A DNA stretch of 22,559 bases from Verrucomicrobiota bacterium (GTDB lineage: Bacteria > Verrucomicrobiota > Verrucomicrobiia > Verrucomicrobiales > Verrucomicrobiaceae), in contig VFKY01000327.1 of assembly GCA_009885275.1 (NCBI GenBank), positions 1-22,559 on the forward strand, written 5' to 3'. The position numbers and the translations under genes are program-made. Positions 14,789-22,333 of this stretch are shown piece after piece. The notes beneath the pieces are model-generated. The model had not been told where the DNA came from and did not search any database. It saw only the letters and a program-made list of their open reading frames with translations. Numbering within the stretch: position 1 is the stretch's first letter; each line of letters begins with the position of its first letter.

Positions 14789-16525
14789 ATGTCCACCCAT
14801 CCTCGTCTCTCCCCTGAAGAACTACGTTCCTATCGCTGGTTTGGCCCCAATGACCTACGCTCATTTGGCCATCGCTCTCGTGCTAGACAAATGGGCCTAG
14901 GGCCAGAAGACTGGAAAGGCAAGCCGATCATTGCCATCTTGAACACTTGGTCGGAAATCAACCCCTGCCATTTGCATTTCAAGGTGCTCGCAGAAAATGT
15001 GAAAAAGGGAGTGCTTCAAGCGGGTGGTATGCCCATCGAAATTCCGGTTATTTCGCTTAGTGAAAACTTCATGAAGCCAACCACCATGCTTTATCGCAAT
15101 TTGCTGGCGATGGAAACTGAGGAGGTACTGAGATGCCATCCTGTGGACGGAGCCGTACTCTTGGGAGCCTGTGATAAAACAACACCCGCACTGATCATGG
15201 GAGCACTCAGCGCTGCTTTACCCTTTATTTTTGTGCCCGGTGGTCCAATGCAAAAAGGACAATGGCGTGACCAAACGCTGGGCAGCGGCTCCGATGCATG
15301 GAAATACTGGGCCGAAAAAAGAGCAGGGAATCTCACCGAAGAAGAATGGTGTGAGATCGAAGAAGGCATTGCTCGTTCTCATGGTCATTGTATGACAATG
15401 GGCACAGCCTCCACACTGACCGCGATAACTGAGACATTGGGACTCACCTTAACCGGCGCATCCAGTATTCCCGCAAGTGATGCTCGTCATTGGAGGATGG
15501 CAGCGTCCTCTGGTCGTCAAATTGTTGAGAACGTTTGGAACAATCTCAACCCCTGTAAATTTCTCAACCTCGATGCTTTTCACAATGCCATTGTCACAGA
15601 GATGGCCGTTGGTGGTAGCACCAATGCCATCGTCCATCTAATCGCAATGGCTGGGCGAGCGGGCTTAAAACTACCGTTAAAAGACTTTGATGTCATCTCC
15701 CGCAAGACGCCACGTTTAGCAAATCTACGCCCCGCCGGTGAGTTTCTCATGGAGGATTTCTATTTCGCGGGCGGATTGCCGGCATTGTTAAATCAACTTC
15801 GCGATTTGTTGCATGGCGAGTGCCTGACTGTGAACGGGAAAACATTGGGTGAAAACATATCTGACGCCAAAATTCACAATACCAATGTCATTCGCACACG
15901 AGATAATGCTTTATCTGAAGAAGGAGGCACCGCGGTCCTTCATGGCAACTTGTGTCCGAATGGAGCAGTCATCAAGCACAGTGCGATGGAGTCACGCTTT
16001 CAAAAGCACACCGGACCAGCCATTGTTTTCAAGGATTACGATGACCTTGCCGCACGTCTTGATGATCCTGATCTCCCAGTCACAGCGGACTCTATTCTCG
16101 TATTGCAAAAGGCAGGTCCTGTCGGAGGACCTGGAATGCCCGAATGGGGCATGATGCCTTTGCCAAAGAAACTTCTCGAAGCAGGAGTGCGTGATATGAT
16201 TCGCCTTAGTGATTCTCGCATGAGCGGTACAAGTTATGGAGCTTGCATCCTTCATGTCGCGCCAGAATCTGCCGTTGGTGGACCTATTGCATTTGTCCGT
16301 GATGGTGATCTCATCAGTTTAGATATCGCCATGCGCACGCTTACTTTGGAAATTACCGATGATGAAATGGCTAAGCGTCGCTCCGAATGGAAAGCCGAAG
16401 CTCGCAAAATTGACCGGGGTTATCTACACCTTTACCTTAACGAGGTGACTCAAGCCGATGAAGGCTGTGATTTGCGTTTTCTACACTACACAGGTACTCC
16501 CACTCCTGAACCAAGCATTCATTGA
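14789..16525 (+). CDS. IlvD/EDD-family sugar-acid dehydratase (L-arabinonate/pentonate dehydratase-like)
   Basis: The 578-residue enzyme has the three cysteines of the [2Fe-2S] cluster in NPC (C60), GACDKTTPA (C128, with the Mg-binding carbamylated lysine K130) and HGHCMTMGTAST (C201). It also has MAVGGSTNAIVHL and SRMSGTSYGACILHVAPES, which carries the proposed catalytic serine (S479). The residue numbers closely match those I recall for Rhizobium L-arabinonate dehydratase (59, 127, 200 and about 480). That makes a sugar-acid dehydratase much more likely than IlvD of branched-chain amino acid synthesis. The expected reaction is aldonate to 2-keto-3-deoxy-aldonate. It lies 50 bp after the lactonase fusion and 47 bp before the DapA-family gene, in the right order for a pathway. 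The sugar (pentonate or hexonate) is not determined. Confidence 0.88.
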   Translation: MSTHPRLSPEELRSYRWFGPNDLRSFGHRSRARQMGLGPEDWKGKPIIAILNTWSEINPCHLHFKVLAENVKKGVLQAGGMPIEIPVISLSENFMKPTTMLYRNLLAMETEEVLRCHPVDGAVLLGACDKTTPALIMGALSAALPFIFVPGGPMQKGQWRDQTLGSGSDAWKYWAEKRAGNLTEEEWCEIEEGIARSHGHCMTMGTASTLTAITETLGLTLTGASSIPASDARHWRMAASSGRQIVENVWNNLNPCKFLNLDAFHNAIVTEMAVGGSTNAIVHLIAMAGRAGLKLPLKDFDVISRKTPRLANLRPAGEFLMEDFYFAGGLPALLNQLRDLLHGECLTVNGKTLGENISDAKIHNTNVIRTRDNALSEEGGTAVLHGNLCPNGAVIKHSAMESRFQKHTGPAIVFKDYDDLAARLDDPDLPVTADSILVLQKAGPVGGPGMPEWGMMPLPKKLLEAGVRDMIRLSDSRMSGTSYGACILHVAPESAVGGPIAFVRDGDLISLDIAMRTLTLEITDDEMAKRRSEWKAEARKIDRGYLHLYLNEVTQADEGCDLRFLHYTGTPTPEPSIH

Positions 16526-16572
16526 TATATTACAAAAATCAACGATCACTCCCACTCCTCCAAACGCTGCCC

Positions 16573-17487
16573 ATGAAAACAACCATCTCCAACGAAGACA
16601 TCCACAGCTCCGTCATTGCGGTTCCACCTCTCTGTCGTGACGCCTATTTAAAACCTGACGCCGCAGAAAACGCCAAACTCATCAAACATATCGAAAGTGG
16701 TGGCGTCAAGATCATGCTTTACGGTGGTAACGCTAATTTTTACAACATAGCGCTCAGTGAATATGAATTAGTGCTCGACCAACTCGAAGCGGCAGCGGCA
16801 AGCGATACGATCATTATTCCGTCTGTGGGACCCTACCATGGCTTCATGATGGATCAGGCTGCGATTCTCTCCAAGCGCAAATTCCCCACTGCGATGTTGC
16901 TGCCCACCATGGCGGTTTCAAAACCTGAAGGCGTACGCGCTGCCATGATGAACCTTGTTCAAACCATGGGAAAACCTGCAGTGCTTTATATTAAAGAGGA
17001 CGGTTATGTGAATTTAAATGTGGTGAAGTCTCTTGTAAAAGCAGGCGTTATTTCCTGGATTAAGTATGCCATCGTCCGTGAAAACCCTACCAATGACCCC
17101 TTCCTTGACTCGCTGTCCAAAGAGATTCCCAATGAATTACTAGTCAGCGGTATCGGCGAACAACCGGCCGTTATTCACTGGAATAGATTTAATGTACAAG
17201 CATACACTTCTGGATGTGTTTGCGTCGCACCCAATCCAACACAAAAAATGCTGGAGGCCCTAAAGACTGGTAACTACGCAAAAGCAGAAAGAATTAGAGA
17301 AGGTTATGTGGCCCTCGAAACCCTGCGCAATACTCACGGTCCGATTCAAGTGCTTCATGAAGCAGTCAAGCTTGCTGGGATTGCTGACACAGGCCCTCAT
17401 CTTCCACTCTTGGCTGATCTCGACGCCTCGACTAAAATCTTCATCCATGATTCCGCAAAAAGCGCATTGGCATGGAACAAGGAATGA
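16573..17487 (+). CDS. DapA-superfamily lyase/dehydratase acting on a 2-keto-3-deoxy acid (predicted)
   Basis: The 304-residue protein fits the DHDPS/NAL (DapA) TIM-barrel family. I chose the ATG at 16573 rather than the open frame's TTG at 16522, because a family-typical length and N-terminus (IAVPPLCRD) result. GGNANFYN (about 51-58) replaces the family GTTGE loop. Y139 (LYIKEDGY) and K164 (ISWIKYAIV) stand where the catalytic Tyr and the Schiff-base Lys should be. Members cleave or dehydrate 2-keto-3-deoxy sugar acids, N-acetylneuraminate or form dihydrodipicolinate. Following an arabinonate-type dehydratase, a 2-keto-3-deoxy-pentonate dehydratase or aldolase is the best guess. The altered GGN loop and the charged YIKEDG (normally YNVP) suggest an unusual substrate. 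A strong hairpin terminator follows. Confidence 0.78.
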   Translation: MKTTISNEDIHSSVIAVPPLCRDAYLKPDAAENAKLIKHIESGGVKIMLYGGNANFYNIALSEYELVLDQLEAAAASDTIIIPSVGPYHGFMMDQAAILSKRKFPTAMLLPTMAVSKPEGVRAAMMNLVQTMGKPAVLYIKEDGYVNLNVVKSLVKAGVISWIKYAIVRENPTNDPFLDSLSKEIPNELLVSGIGEQPAVIHWNRFNVQAYTSGCVCVAPNPTQKMLEALKTGNYAKAERIREGYVALETLRNTHGPIQVLHEAVKLAGIADTGPHLPLLADLDASTKIFIHDSAKSALAWNKE

Positions 17488-17510
17488 TTTTGCTGAACTT
17501 TAGTCGCAGT

Positions 17511-17540
17511 ATAATCAGTGCTTTAAGCACTGATTATTTT
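17511..17540 (+). terminator. Terminator of the sugar-acid cluster
   Basis: A near-perfect 27-bp palindrome, ATAATCAGTGC at 17511-17521 against GCACTGATTAT at 17527-17537 with a five-base loop, ends in TTTT. It lies 23 bp past the DapA-family stop. Confidence 0.75.
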
Positions 17541-17558
17541 CCTTATTAATAGTGGCAC

Positions 17559-17590
17559 AAAAAAGGCGAGGCAGCATGCCTCGCCTTTTT
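17559..17590 (-). terminator. Bidirectional terminator next to the basic-protein gene
   Basis: The perfect 8-bp stem GGCGAGGC (17565-17572) / GCCTCGCC (17578-17585) has a five-base loop. A runs before it and T runs after it let it work in both directions. It is 28 bp from the 3' end of the minus-strand gene and also backs up the plus-strand terminator. Confidence 0.85.
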
Positions 17591-17618
17591 ATTTTAAATG
17601 GTCTGAGTAAAAGGTATC

Positions 17619-17846
17619 CTACTCTTCACTTGTAGCTTCAGGTTTAGCCGTAGCTTTAGTAGCTGCTTTCTTGGCAACCTTCTTTACTGCTTTCTTCGCA
17701 GCAGGCTTTTTCTCAGTTGATGTAGAATCAACAGATTTGATGCGAGTTGATTTGCGCACAATGCCAGATTTCGCAAGTTCCTTCTTGCGTTCATTGTAGG
17801 CTTTGCGACGACGACGTTTGATGATTTTGTTAAGTTGCTGTCCCAT
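17619..17846 (-). CDS. Small, very basic protein with K/A-rich histone-like tail
   Basis: The 75-residue protein has an N-terminal part MGQQLNKIIKRRRRKAYNER, an amphipathic helix with a run of four arginines, and a tail (about 40-70) of repeated AKK/KKA units with Thr and Pro, ending in acidic EATSEE. The tail resembles bacterial histone H1-like proteins. The N-terminus is reminiscent of small basic proteins I have seen in PVC genomes, but I cannot name a family. It is not bS21 or bTHX by its sequence. It has its own transcript, since it is flanked by a bidirectional terminator and no gene follows. Nucleic-acid or ribosome association is a fair guess from composition only. The ATG at 17846 has no Shine-Dalgarno. 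Confidence 0.7.
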   Translation of the reverse strand: MGQQLNKIIKRRRRKAYNERKKELAKSGIVRKSTRIKSVDSTSTEKKPAAKKAVKKVAKKAATKATAKPEATSEE

Positions 17847-18216
17847 GAGATGTTGTGTTGAAAATCGGGGCTTAGCATTCCCTTTACCTTACAAGAAGCA
17901 AGCCCAAAAATGCAGTAAACCACAAACACCAACTAAACTCCTTTCTGGCCACTTGCATAAAAAGGTTGCGCGACAACAGATTATCATTCATTCTTTGCTT
18001 CGTTGACGGGTTCGCAGACCCTCACAGATGACCATAGTTGCCTTCCGTGCAACGGTTAGCCCTCCTTTCCAAGCCGCAGAGTATGCGCAAAGCATTTAGC
18101 TCGGGGAGATGGCGCGAAACTCGAAAGGAAGCCAGGCATTGTTCATTTTTGGACTCCCGCATTTTACAAGCACACTCGCTGGCAACCCATTCCTACCTCG
18201 CATTCTCCTATTACCC
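17847..18216. other. Long intergenic region upstream of yebC, no gene identified
   Basis: This 370-bp gap between the divergent basic-protein gene and yebC shows no convincing coding or RNA gene. It must hold the promoters of both. A small hairpin with GGGT and ACCC arms occurs near 18009-18022, and TTGCxxGGAAGGCAA can form a short stem on the minus strand around 18040. The open frame that extends yebC upstream to 18109 is unlike any YebC N-terminus, so I treat it as non-coding. Confidence 0.5.
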
Positions 18217-18966
18217 ATGGCAGGCCACAATAAATGGTCGAAAGTCAAGCATATCAAAGGCGTCGTTGACGCTAAGAAAGGCAAGATTTTCAGCAAATTC
18301 AGCAAAGAACTGACCCTATCAGCCAAACACGGCGGATCGAACCCCGAACTTAATGCGCGTCTCCGCACCGCTATTCTTAATGCTCGAGCTCAGAACATGC
18401 CCAATGAAACAATCGAACGCGCCGTCAAAAAAGGTGTGGGCGAACTTGGCGGAAACACTCTCGAAGAAATTCTCTACGAAGGTTACGGTCATGGAGGTGT
18501 GGCCATGCTAGTGGAGGTTGTCACCGACAATCGCAACCGCTCCGCCAGCGATATGCGCTTAATCATGAGTAAAAATGGTGGTACCTTTGCTGATGCCGGT
18601 AGCGTGTCATACATGTTTCAAAGGCTCGGTGAAATAAAAATCGACAAAGCCTCGCTAACGGAAGATGCCGTTATGAATCTGGCTATGGAATCAGGTGGCG
18701 ACGATGTTCAAGACGATGATCAAGATTGGATCATCACAACCGCCCAAGATAAACTTTTTGCCGTTGGCAATATTCTTCAATCCAAGGGGATTTCCATTAA
18801 ATCACAACAACTCACTTATCATCCAAACACCACAGTCACACTCACGGATGTCGAGACTGCGAAATCATTATTAAAACTTTATGATGCGTTGGATGACTAT
18901 GATGACACCCAACATATCCACTCCAATTTCGAGATTGCCGATGATGTTCTGGCAAGCCTCGCTTGA
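18217..18966 (+). CDS. yebC: YebC/TACO1 family protein
   Basis: The 249-residue protein begins MAGHNKWSKVKHIKG, the almost invariant start of the family, so I place the start at 18217 rather than at the in-frame ATG 36 codons upstream. Other marks are GGSNPELNARLRTAI, ILYEGYGHGGVAMLVEV, TDNRNRSASDMR and a final EIADDVLASLA. The length matches the usual 240-250. YebC proteins were long annotated as transcription regulators. More recent work ties some of them to translation of proline-rich stretches at the ribosome. The same family is known in mitochondria as TACO1. Downstream, 25 bp away, lies rho, whose N-terminus is rich in prolines. Whether this is more than coincidence is unproven. Confidence 0.96.
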   Translation: MAGHNKWSKVKHIKGVVDAKKGKIFSKFSKELTLSAKHGGSNPELNARLRTAILNARAQNMPNETIERAVKKGVGELGGNTLEEILYEGYGHGGVAMLVEVVTDNRNRSASDMRLIMSKNGGTFADAGSVSYMFQRLGEIKIDKASLTEDAVMNLAMESGGDDVQDDDQDWIITTAQDKLFAVGNILQSKGISIKSQQLTYHPNTTVTLTDVETAKSLLKLYDALDDYDDTQHIHSNFEIADDVLASLA

Positions 18967-18991
18967 ACTGCCTCAATTTTTATACTGACTC

Positions 18992-20743
18992 ATGAATGAC
19001 GACACTATGCAGAAACGTGCGGGCCAAGCGGAAATTTCGTTTCCTCCTGCTCCTGAAGATATCCGAGAACCCATGCGAACAAAAACTACTGCTAGAAAAA
19101 CAGTGAAAAAAGCTTCCAAAAAAGTAGCTGTGAAAACGAAAGCAACTTCAGTTACCAAATCTGAAGTAGTAAAAAAAGCAGCAACAGGCAAAACGACGGC
19201 CAAGAAAACAAGCCGTATAGCCAAGACAAAAAGTGAAAGCGCTGAACCTGTCGCCCCCGCTCTCTCTTCGATTGCGCGTGTCGATGCTCCTACCGTAGAA
19301 GTGCGGATAGATGCCCCCGTAGCAACACTTCCTGCCAGTATCGAGCCTATCGCTACTCGTCCAATTGAAAGTAGCGTCGCTGCGGTAACATCAGAAGTAA
19401 CAGTTGCCGTACAAGGGACACCAGACGCCCCTACCCTTCCTCGCTCAGAACAAAGGACTTCACCACCACCTATTCATCCACGCGAGCCCGAGCAAAGAGG
19501 AGAAGGTCAACCCCAGGAATTTAACAGGCCTCGACATGGTAAATGGGGCAGACGCGACCGATACAGGGATCGTCATCGTGAGGGTCAGGATCGACCACCT
19601 CAACAAGAAGCTCCACCAGAGCGACCTCTCGGACCACCAGAACCCAGCGAAGGCATCTTAGAACTCACTCCCAAAGGTTATGGTTTCCTACGTCAAAAGA
19701 GCCGGCTTTTTGCCCAATTTGCGCAAGATCCATGGGTGTCTCCTGAATTCATTCGTAATCTCGGATTGCGTGAAGGCATGTTCATCAAAGGTGTGGAACG
19801 CATGGGGCACCGTGGCCCTCAAGTCATGGAGATCACCGAAATTAACGGGCAAGCACCAGATTCCATTCGTAACCTTCCTCTGTTCGAAGAACTCAAAGCC
19901 GTCAATCCAAACAAGCGCATTCAATTAGAGACTAGGGCTGATCGGCTTACTACACGAGTCATGGATCTTATTACTCCGGTTGGTCGCGGTCAGCGAGGAC
20001 TCATTGTTTCTCCTCCTCGTGCTGGAAAAACCACCCTACTGCAACACATCGCCGAAGCCGTTACGATCAATCATCCTCAGATGCATTTGATGATTTTGCT
20101 GGTTGATGAAAGACCGGAAGAAGTTACCGAGTTTCGTAAAACCCTGCCCACTGCAGAAATTCACGCCAGCTCCAACGACAGCGATACCAAAACGCACTTG
20201 CGCACCGCGGCTTTCGCCATCGAACGCGCCAAGCGTCTCGTCGAAAGTGGACAGCATGTATTCTTGTTACTCGACTCTATCACTCGCATGGGGCGTGCCT
20301 TCAACAATGCCCAAAAAGGTGGTGCCACCATGAGTGGTGGTGTCGGTGTTGGCGCACTTGAAATGCCTCGCCGCCTCTTTGCCGCAGCTCGTAACACCCG
20401 TGACGCTGGTTCGTTAACCATTCTAGCGACCGCTCTCATCGAAACAGGCAGCCGCATGGATGAGCTTATCTTCCAGGAATTCAAAGGCACCGGTAATCTC
20501 GAACTCGTGCTCGATCGAAAAATCGCGGAGCAATACATCTATCCTGCCGTAAATATTTTTCGCTCCGGCACTCGTCGCGAAGAACTGCTATTGCCTCCCT
20601 TCCAAATGGAAAAAGTTCACATGCTGCGGCGTGGTCTTGCCGGACACAAGCCGATGGAAGCTATTCAACGGGTCATCTCCCTCATGGAACGCTATCCAAG
20701 TAATTCCCAGATGCTGATCGATCTCCCCGGTAAAGCGGGCTGA
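18992..20743 (+). CDS. rho: Transcription termination factor Rho with 220-residue disordered N-terminus
   Basis: The C-terminal 360 residues form a normal Rho: primary RNA-binding CSD beginning EGILELTPKGYGFLR (about 220-234), Walker A PPRAGKTT (about 341-348), Walker B/Glu VDERPEEVTEF (about 371-381), LLDSITRMGRAFN, the Q/R-loop region SGGVGVGALEMPRRLFAAARN (about 448-468), and the C-terminal MERYPSN. The first 220 residues are different. A Lys/Ala/Thr-rich block (about 30-85) is followed by a Val/Pro/Ala stretch (85-150) and an Arg/Pro/Gln block (150-220, GRRDRYRDRHREG). I see no Rho_N helical domain. Overall length is 583 against 419 in E. coli. In other phyla such inserts are thought to alter RNA binding or phase separation. 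The start at 18992 needs no Shine-Dalgarno. yebC is 25 bp upstream. Confidence 0.96.
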   Translation: MNDDTMQKRAGQAEISFPPAPEDIREPMRTKTTARKTVKKASKKVAVKTKATSVTKSEVVKKAATGKTTAKKTSRIAKTKSESAEPVAPALSSIARVDAPTVEVRIDAPVATLPASIEPIATRPIESSVAAVTSEVTVAVQGTPDAPTLPRSEQRTSPPPIHPREPEQRGEGQPQEFNRPRHGKWGRRDRYRDRHREGQDRPPQQEAPPERPLGPPEPSEGILELTPKGYGFLRQKSRLFAQFAQDPWVSPEFIRNLGLREGMFIKGVERMGHRGPQVMEITEINGQAPDSIRNLPLFEELKAVNPNKRIQLETRADRLTTRVMDLITPVGRGQRGLIVSPPRAGKTTLLQHIAEAVTINHPQMHLMILLVDERPEEVTEFRKTLPTAEIHASSNDSDTKTHLRTAAFAIERAKRLVESGQHVFLLLDSITRMGRAFNNAQKGGATMSGGVGVGALEMPRRLFAAARNTRDAGSLTILATALIETGSRMDELIFQEFKGTGNLELVLDRKIAEQYIYPAVNIFRSGTRREELLLPPFQMEKVHMLRRGLAGHKPMEAIQRVISLMERYPSNSQMLIDLPGKAG

Positions 20744-20746
20744 TTC

Positions 20747-20791
20747 GTAGAACGAGCACTTCACGCAATGAAGTGTCAGTGTCTGTTCTAC
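20747..20791 (+). other. Two-tier hairpin between rho and the DUF4112 gene
   Basis: The outer stem GTAGAAC (20747-20753) pairs with GTTCTAC (20785-20791). The inner stem CACTTCA (20757-20763) pairs with TGAAGTG (20769-20775) across a five-base loop. An in-frame ATG at 20768 begins in the loop, and the alternative ATG of the next gene (20795) lies 3 nt past the outer stem. It has no T run. It may protect the rho 3' end or control translation of the next gene. Confidence 0.55.
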
Positions 20792-20794
20792 AAA

Positions 20795-21355
20795 ATGCCT
20801 GCTGATCCTCCATCTCCCCCCACAATCGAAGCCGAAGTCGTTGTCCTTCCCCCGGATGGCAAAGGCAAGGCTCCCACCGGCAAAGCTGCCGATGAATCAT
20901 CCGCCGCCTCCCGTATCGTGGCGCACTGGATGGATGAACTATTCGTCATTCCCGGCACCAACATCCGCATCGGACTCGATCCGATCATCGGTCTGTTTCC
21001 CGGCATCGGCGATGCTATCGCTTCCAGCGTCGGCTTTGTCATCCTGACAGAAGGCATCCGTCAACGCGTGCCCCTCAGCGCTTTGATGCGCATGGGAGTC
21101 AATATTTTGATCAATGATGCTGTTGGTTGTATTCCTATAGTAGGCGACGCCTTTTCGATCTGGTTCAAATCAAATACCCTCAATCTCGCAATACTAAACC
21201 GCTGGCAGACAGGCGATAAAACTGCCGTGAAAAGAAGCAGTCGAATTTTCATGCTGACCTTTTTCATCATCTGGATCGGGCTACTCGTCTTTTCCTTCCT
21301 AATCTGGATTACGCTGGCTTCAGGTATCCTGCATTTCATCAAGTCGCTGTTTTAA
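20795..21355 (+). CDS. DUF4112 membrane protein
   Basis: The 186-residue product (195 if the ATG at 20768 is used) has a proline-rich N-terminus, then the DUF4112 pattern: HWMDELFVIPGTNIRIGLDP, IIGLFPGIGDAIASS, a hydrophobic stretch, NILINDAVGCIPIVGDAF and FKSNTLNLAIL. The two PG/PIVGD glycine-rich segments alternate with membrane helices. A further strong helix lies near the C-terminus (about 160-180). DUF4112 proteins have no known activity to my knowledge. I prefer the ATG at 20795, because the 20768 ATG lies in the loop of a hairpin and adds a cysteine-rich lead (MKCQCLFYK). It follows rho by about 50 bp and may be read through from it. Confidence 0.8.
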   Translation: MPADPPSPPTIEAEVVVLPPDGKGKAPTGKAADESSAASRIVAHWMDELFVIPGTNIRIGLDPIIGLFPGIGDAIASSVGFVILTEGIRQRVPLSALMRMGVNILINDAVGCIPIVGDAFSIWFKSNTLNLAILNRWQTGDKTAVKRSSRIFMLTFFIIWIGLLVFSFLIWITLASGILHFIKSLF

Positions 21356-21371
21356 TCCTACACAAGAAGGG

Positions 21372-21488
21372 ATGAGCAGTGCTCCATCTCCAACACGACC
21401 CCAAGTCAAGTGGACACCCGTGCCCACTTCATTTTATAGAAACAAGACAGGCACCGGCGTCAGCGCTCGATTCTTTAGTATGCGCTAA
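21372..21488 (+). CDS. Possible small ORF of 38 codons (uncertain)
   Basis: An ATG at 21372, preceded immediately by AGAAGGG, opens a 38-codon frame (MSSAPSPTRPQVKWTPVPTS and onwards) to the TAA at 21486-21488, filling most of the otherwise empty gap. It would overlap the convergent metal-permease stop by 4 nt. The Shine-Dalgarno-like run is too close to the ATG for normal spacing. Without conservation data this may be chance. Confidence 0.25.
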   Translation: MSSAPSPTRPQVKWTPVPTSFYRNKTGTGVSARFFSMR

Positions 21489-22333
21489 CCCGACTGCTTC
21501 CGCCTGCTGAACAGCCCATATTTTGGACTGGTAATGTAGGCAATGGCAAAGATCGTCCCCAGCACGAGCACAATCGTCGAACTGATGTGCCAGCCCAGAG
21601 GATAGCTAAGAAAAAATGCCGCGACCGAACCCAAGGCCCCGATGATACCTCCGCCAAGGAAGAGTGAGCGAGCAGAGTTGGAGAAGAGATAAACCGTGGC
21701 CGCCGGTGCCACCAACAATCCTACACTGAGAATGCAGCCCACCGCTTGCAGAGAGGATATCAGCACAAGGATCACAATGCCGAACAAGGCGTAATTCAAT
21801 AACCGCACAGGCACACCAAGGCTGGCTGCTACATTGGGCTCGAAAAGAAAGATAACGAGTGGTCGCTGTAACGCCGTGAGCGTCATCACGGCAATGACAC
21901 TGATGCCAAACGCAATCCATAAATCAGAATCTGCCATGCCCACGATGCTGCCGAAAAGCCATTCATCGAGCTTCTGTCTCACATTCAAACGTGTCAGCAA
22001 AATATAGCCGCCGGCAAAACCTGCGGTGTAGAGAATCCCCAGCGCGGTGTCTTGATCGAGTCGCGATGTCCGCGCCACGAAAAGCGATCCGAGACCAATA
22101 AACATGGCGGCAAAGATCGCGCCTGCCAGTGCACTCCACTGGGAAAGCCCGAAGAAAAATACGGACAGGGCAATACCGGGAAGCAAGCCATGCGAGAGGG
22201 TGCCAACTTTCAATGCCGATTTATTCAAGACCACAAAAGCACTGGTGAAACCATTGGAGAATCCAATCATGGCACAGGCAAGCAAAGCGCGCTTGGCGAT
22301 AGGCTCATCAAGAAAATCAGCAAACGTGGTCAT
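21485..22333 (-). CDS. Metal (Zn/Mn/Fe) ABC transporter permease, ABC-3 family
   Basis: The 282-residue protein has about eight hydrophobic helices. Typical features of ZnuB/MntB/SitD-type permeases are KVGTLSHGLLPGIALSV, the loop SRLDQDTALGILYTAGF, KLDEWLFGSIVGM, and the helix run SLQAVGCILSVGLLVAPAAT. These imports take divalent metal delivered by a periplasmic binding protein. The ATG overlaps the ATPase stop by 4 nt (ATGA), so the genes are translated together, in the order ATPase then permease. The exact metal cannot be told. No Fur/Zur/MntR box can be placed because the operon front is outside the window. A second permease or the binding protein may lie beyond the right edge. Confidence 0.9.
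   Translation of the reverse strand: MTTFADFLDEPIAKRALLACAMIGFSNGFTSAFVVLNKSALKVGTLSHGLLPGIALSVFFFGLSQWSALAGAIFAAMFIGLGSLFVARTSRLDQDTALGILYTAGFAGGYILLTRLNVRQKLDEWLFGSIVGMADSDLWIAFGISVIAVMTLTALQRPLVIFLFEPNVAASLGVPVRLLNYALFGIVILVLISSLQAVGCILSVGLLVAPAATVYLFSNSARSLFLGGGIIGALGSVAAFFLSYPLGWHISSTIVLVLGTIFAIAYITSPKYGLFSRRKQSG

Noticed and set aside
17619..17846. Ribosomal protein bS21
   Set aside because: The size and charge are similar, but the bS21 signature (for example LRRFKR and an RREFYEKP-like region) is absent.
17803..18006. Plus-strand open frame of 67 codons
   Set aside because: It overlaps the basic-protein gene in antisense and the divergent intergenic region. Its composition is unremarkable and there is no start signal.
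17850..18216. SRP-RNA-like GGAAGG/GGAAG motifs upstream of yebC
   Set aside because: The conserved SRP core (GUCAGGUCCGGAAGG and AGCAGC) is absent and no long pairing arms are found.
18109..18216. 36-codon upstream extension of yebC
   Set aside because: The near-invariant YebC N-terminus MAGHNKWSK begins at 18217, and the extension does not resemble any part of the family.
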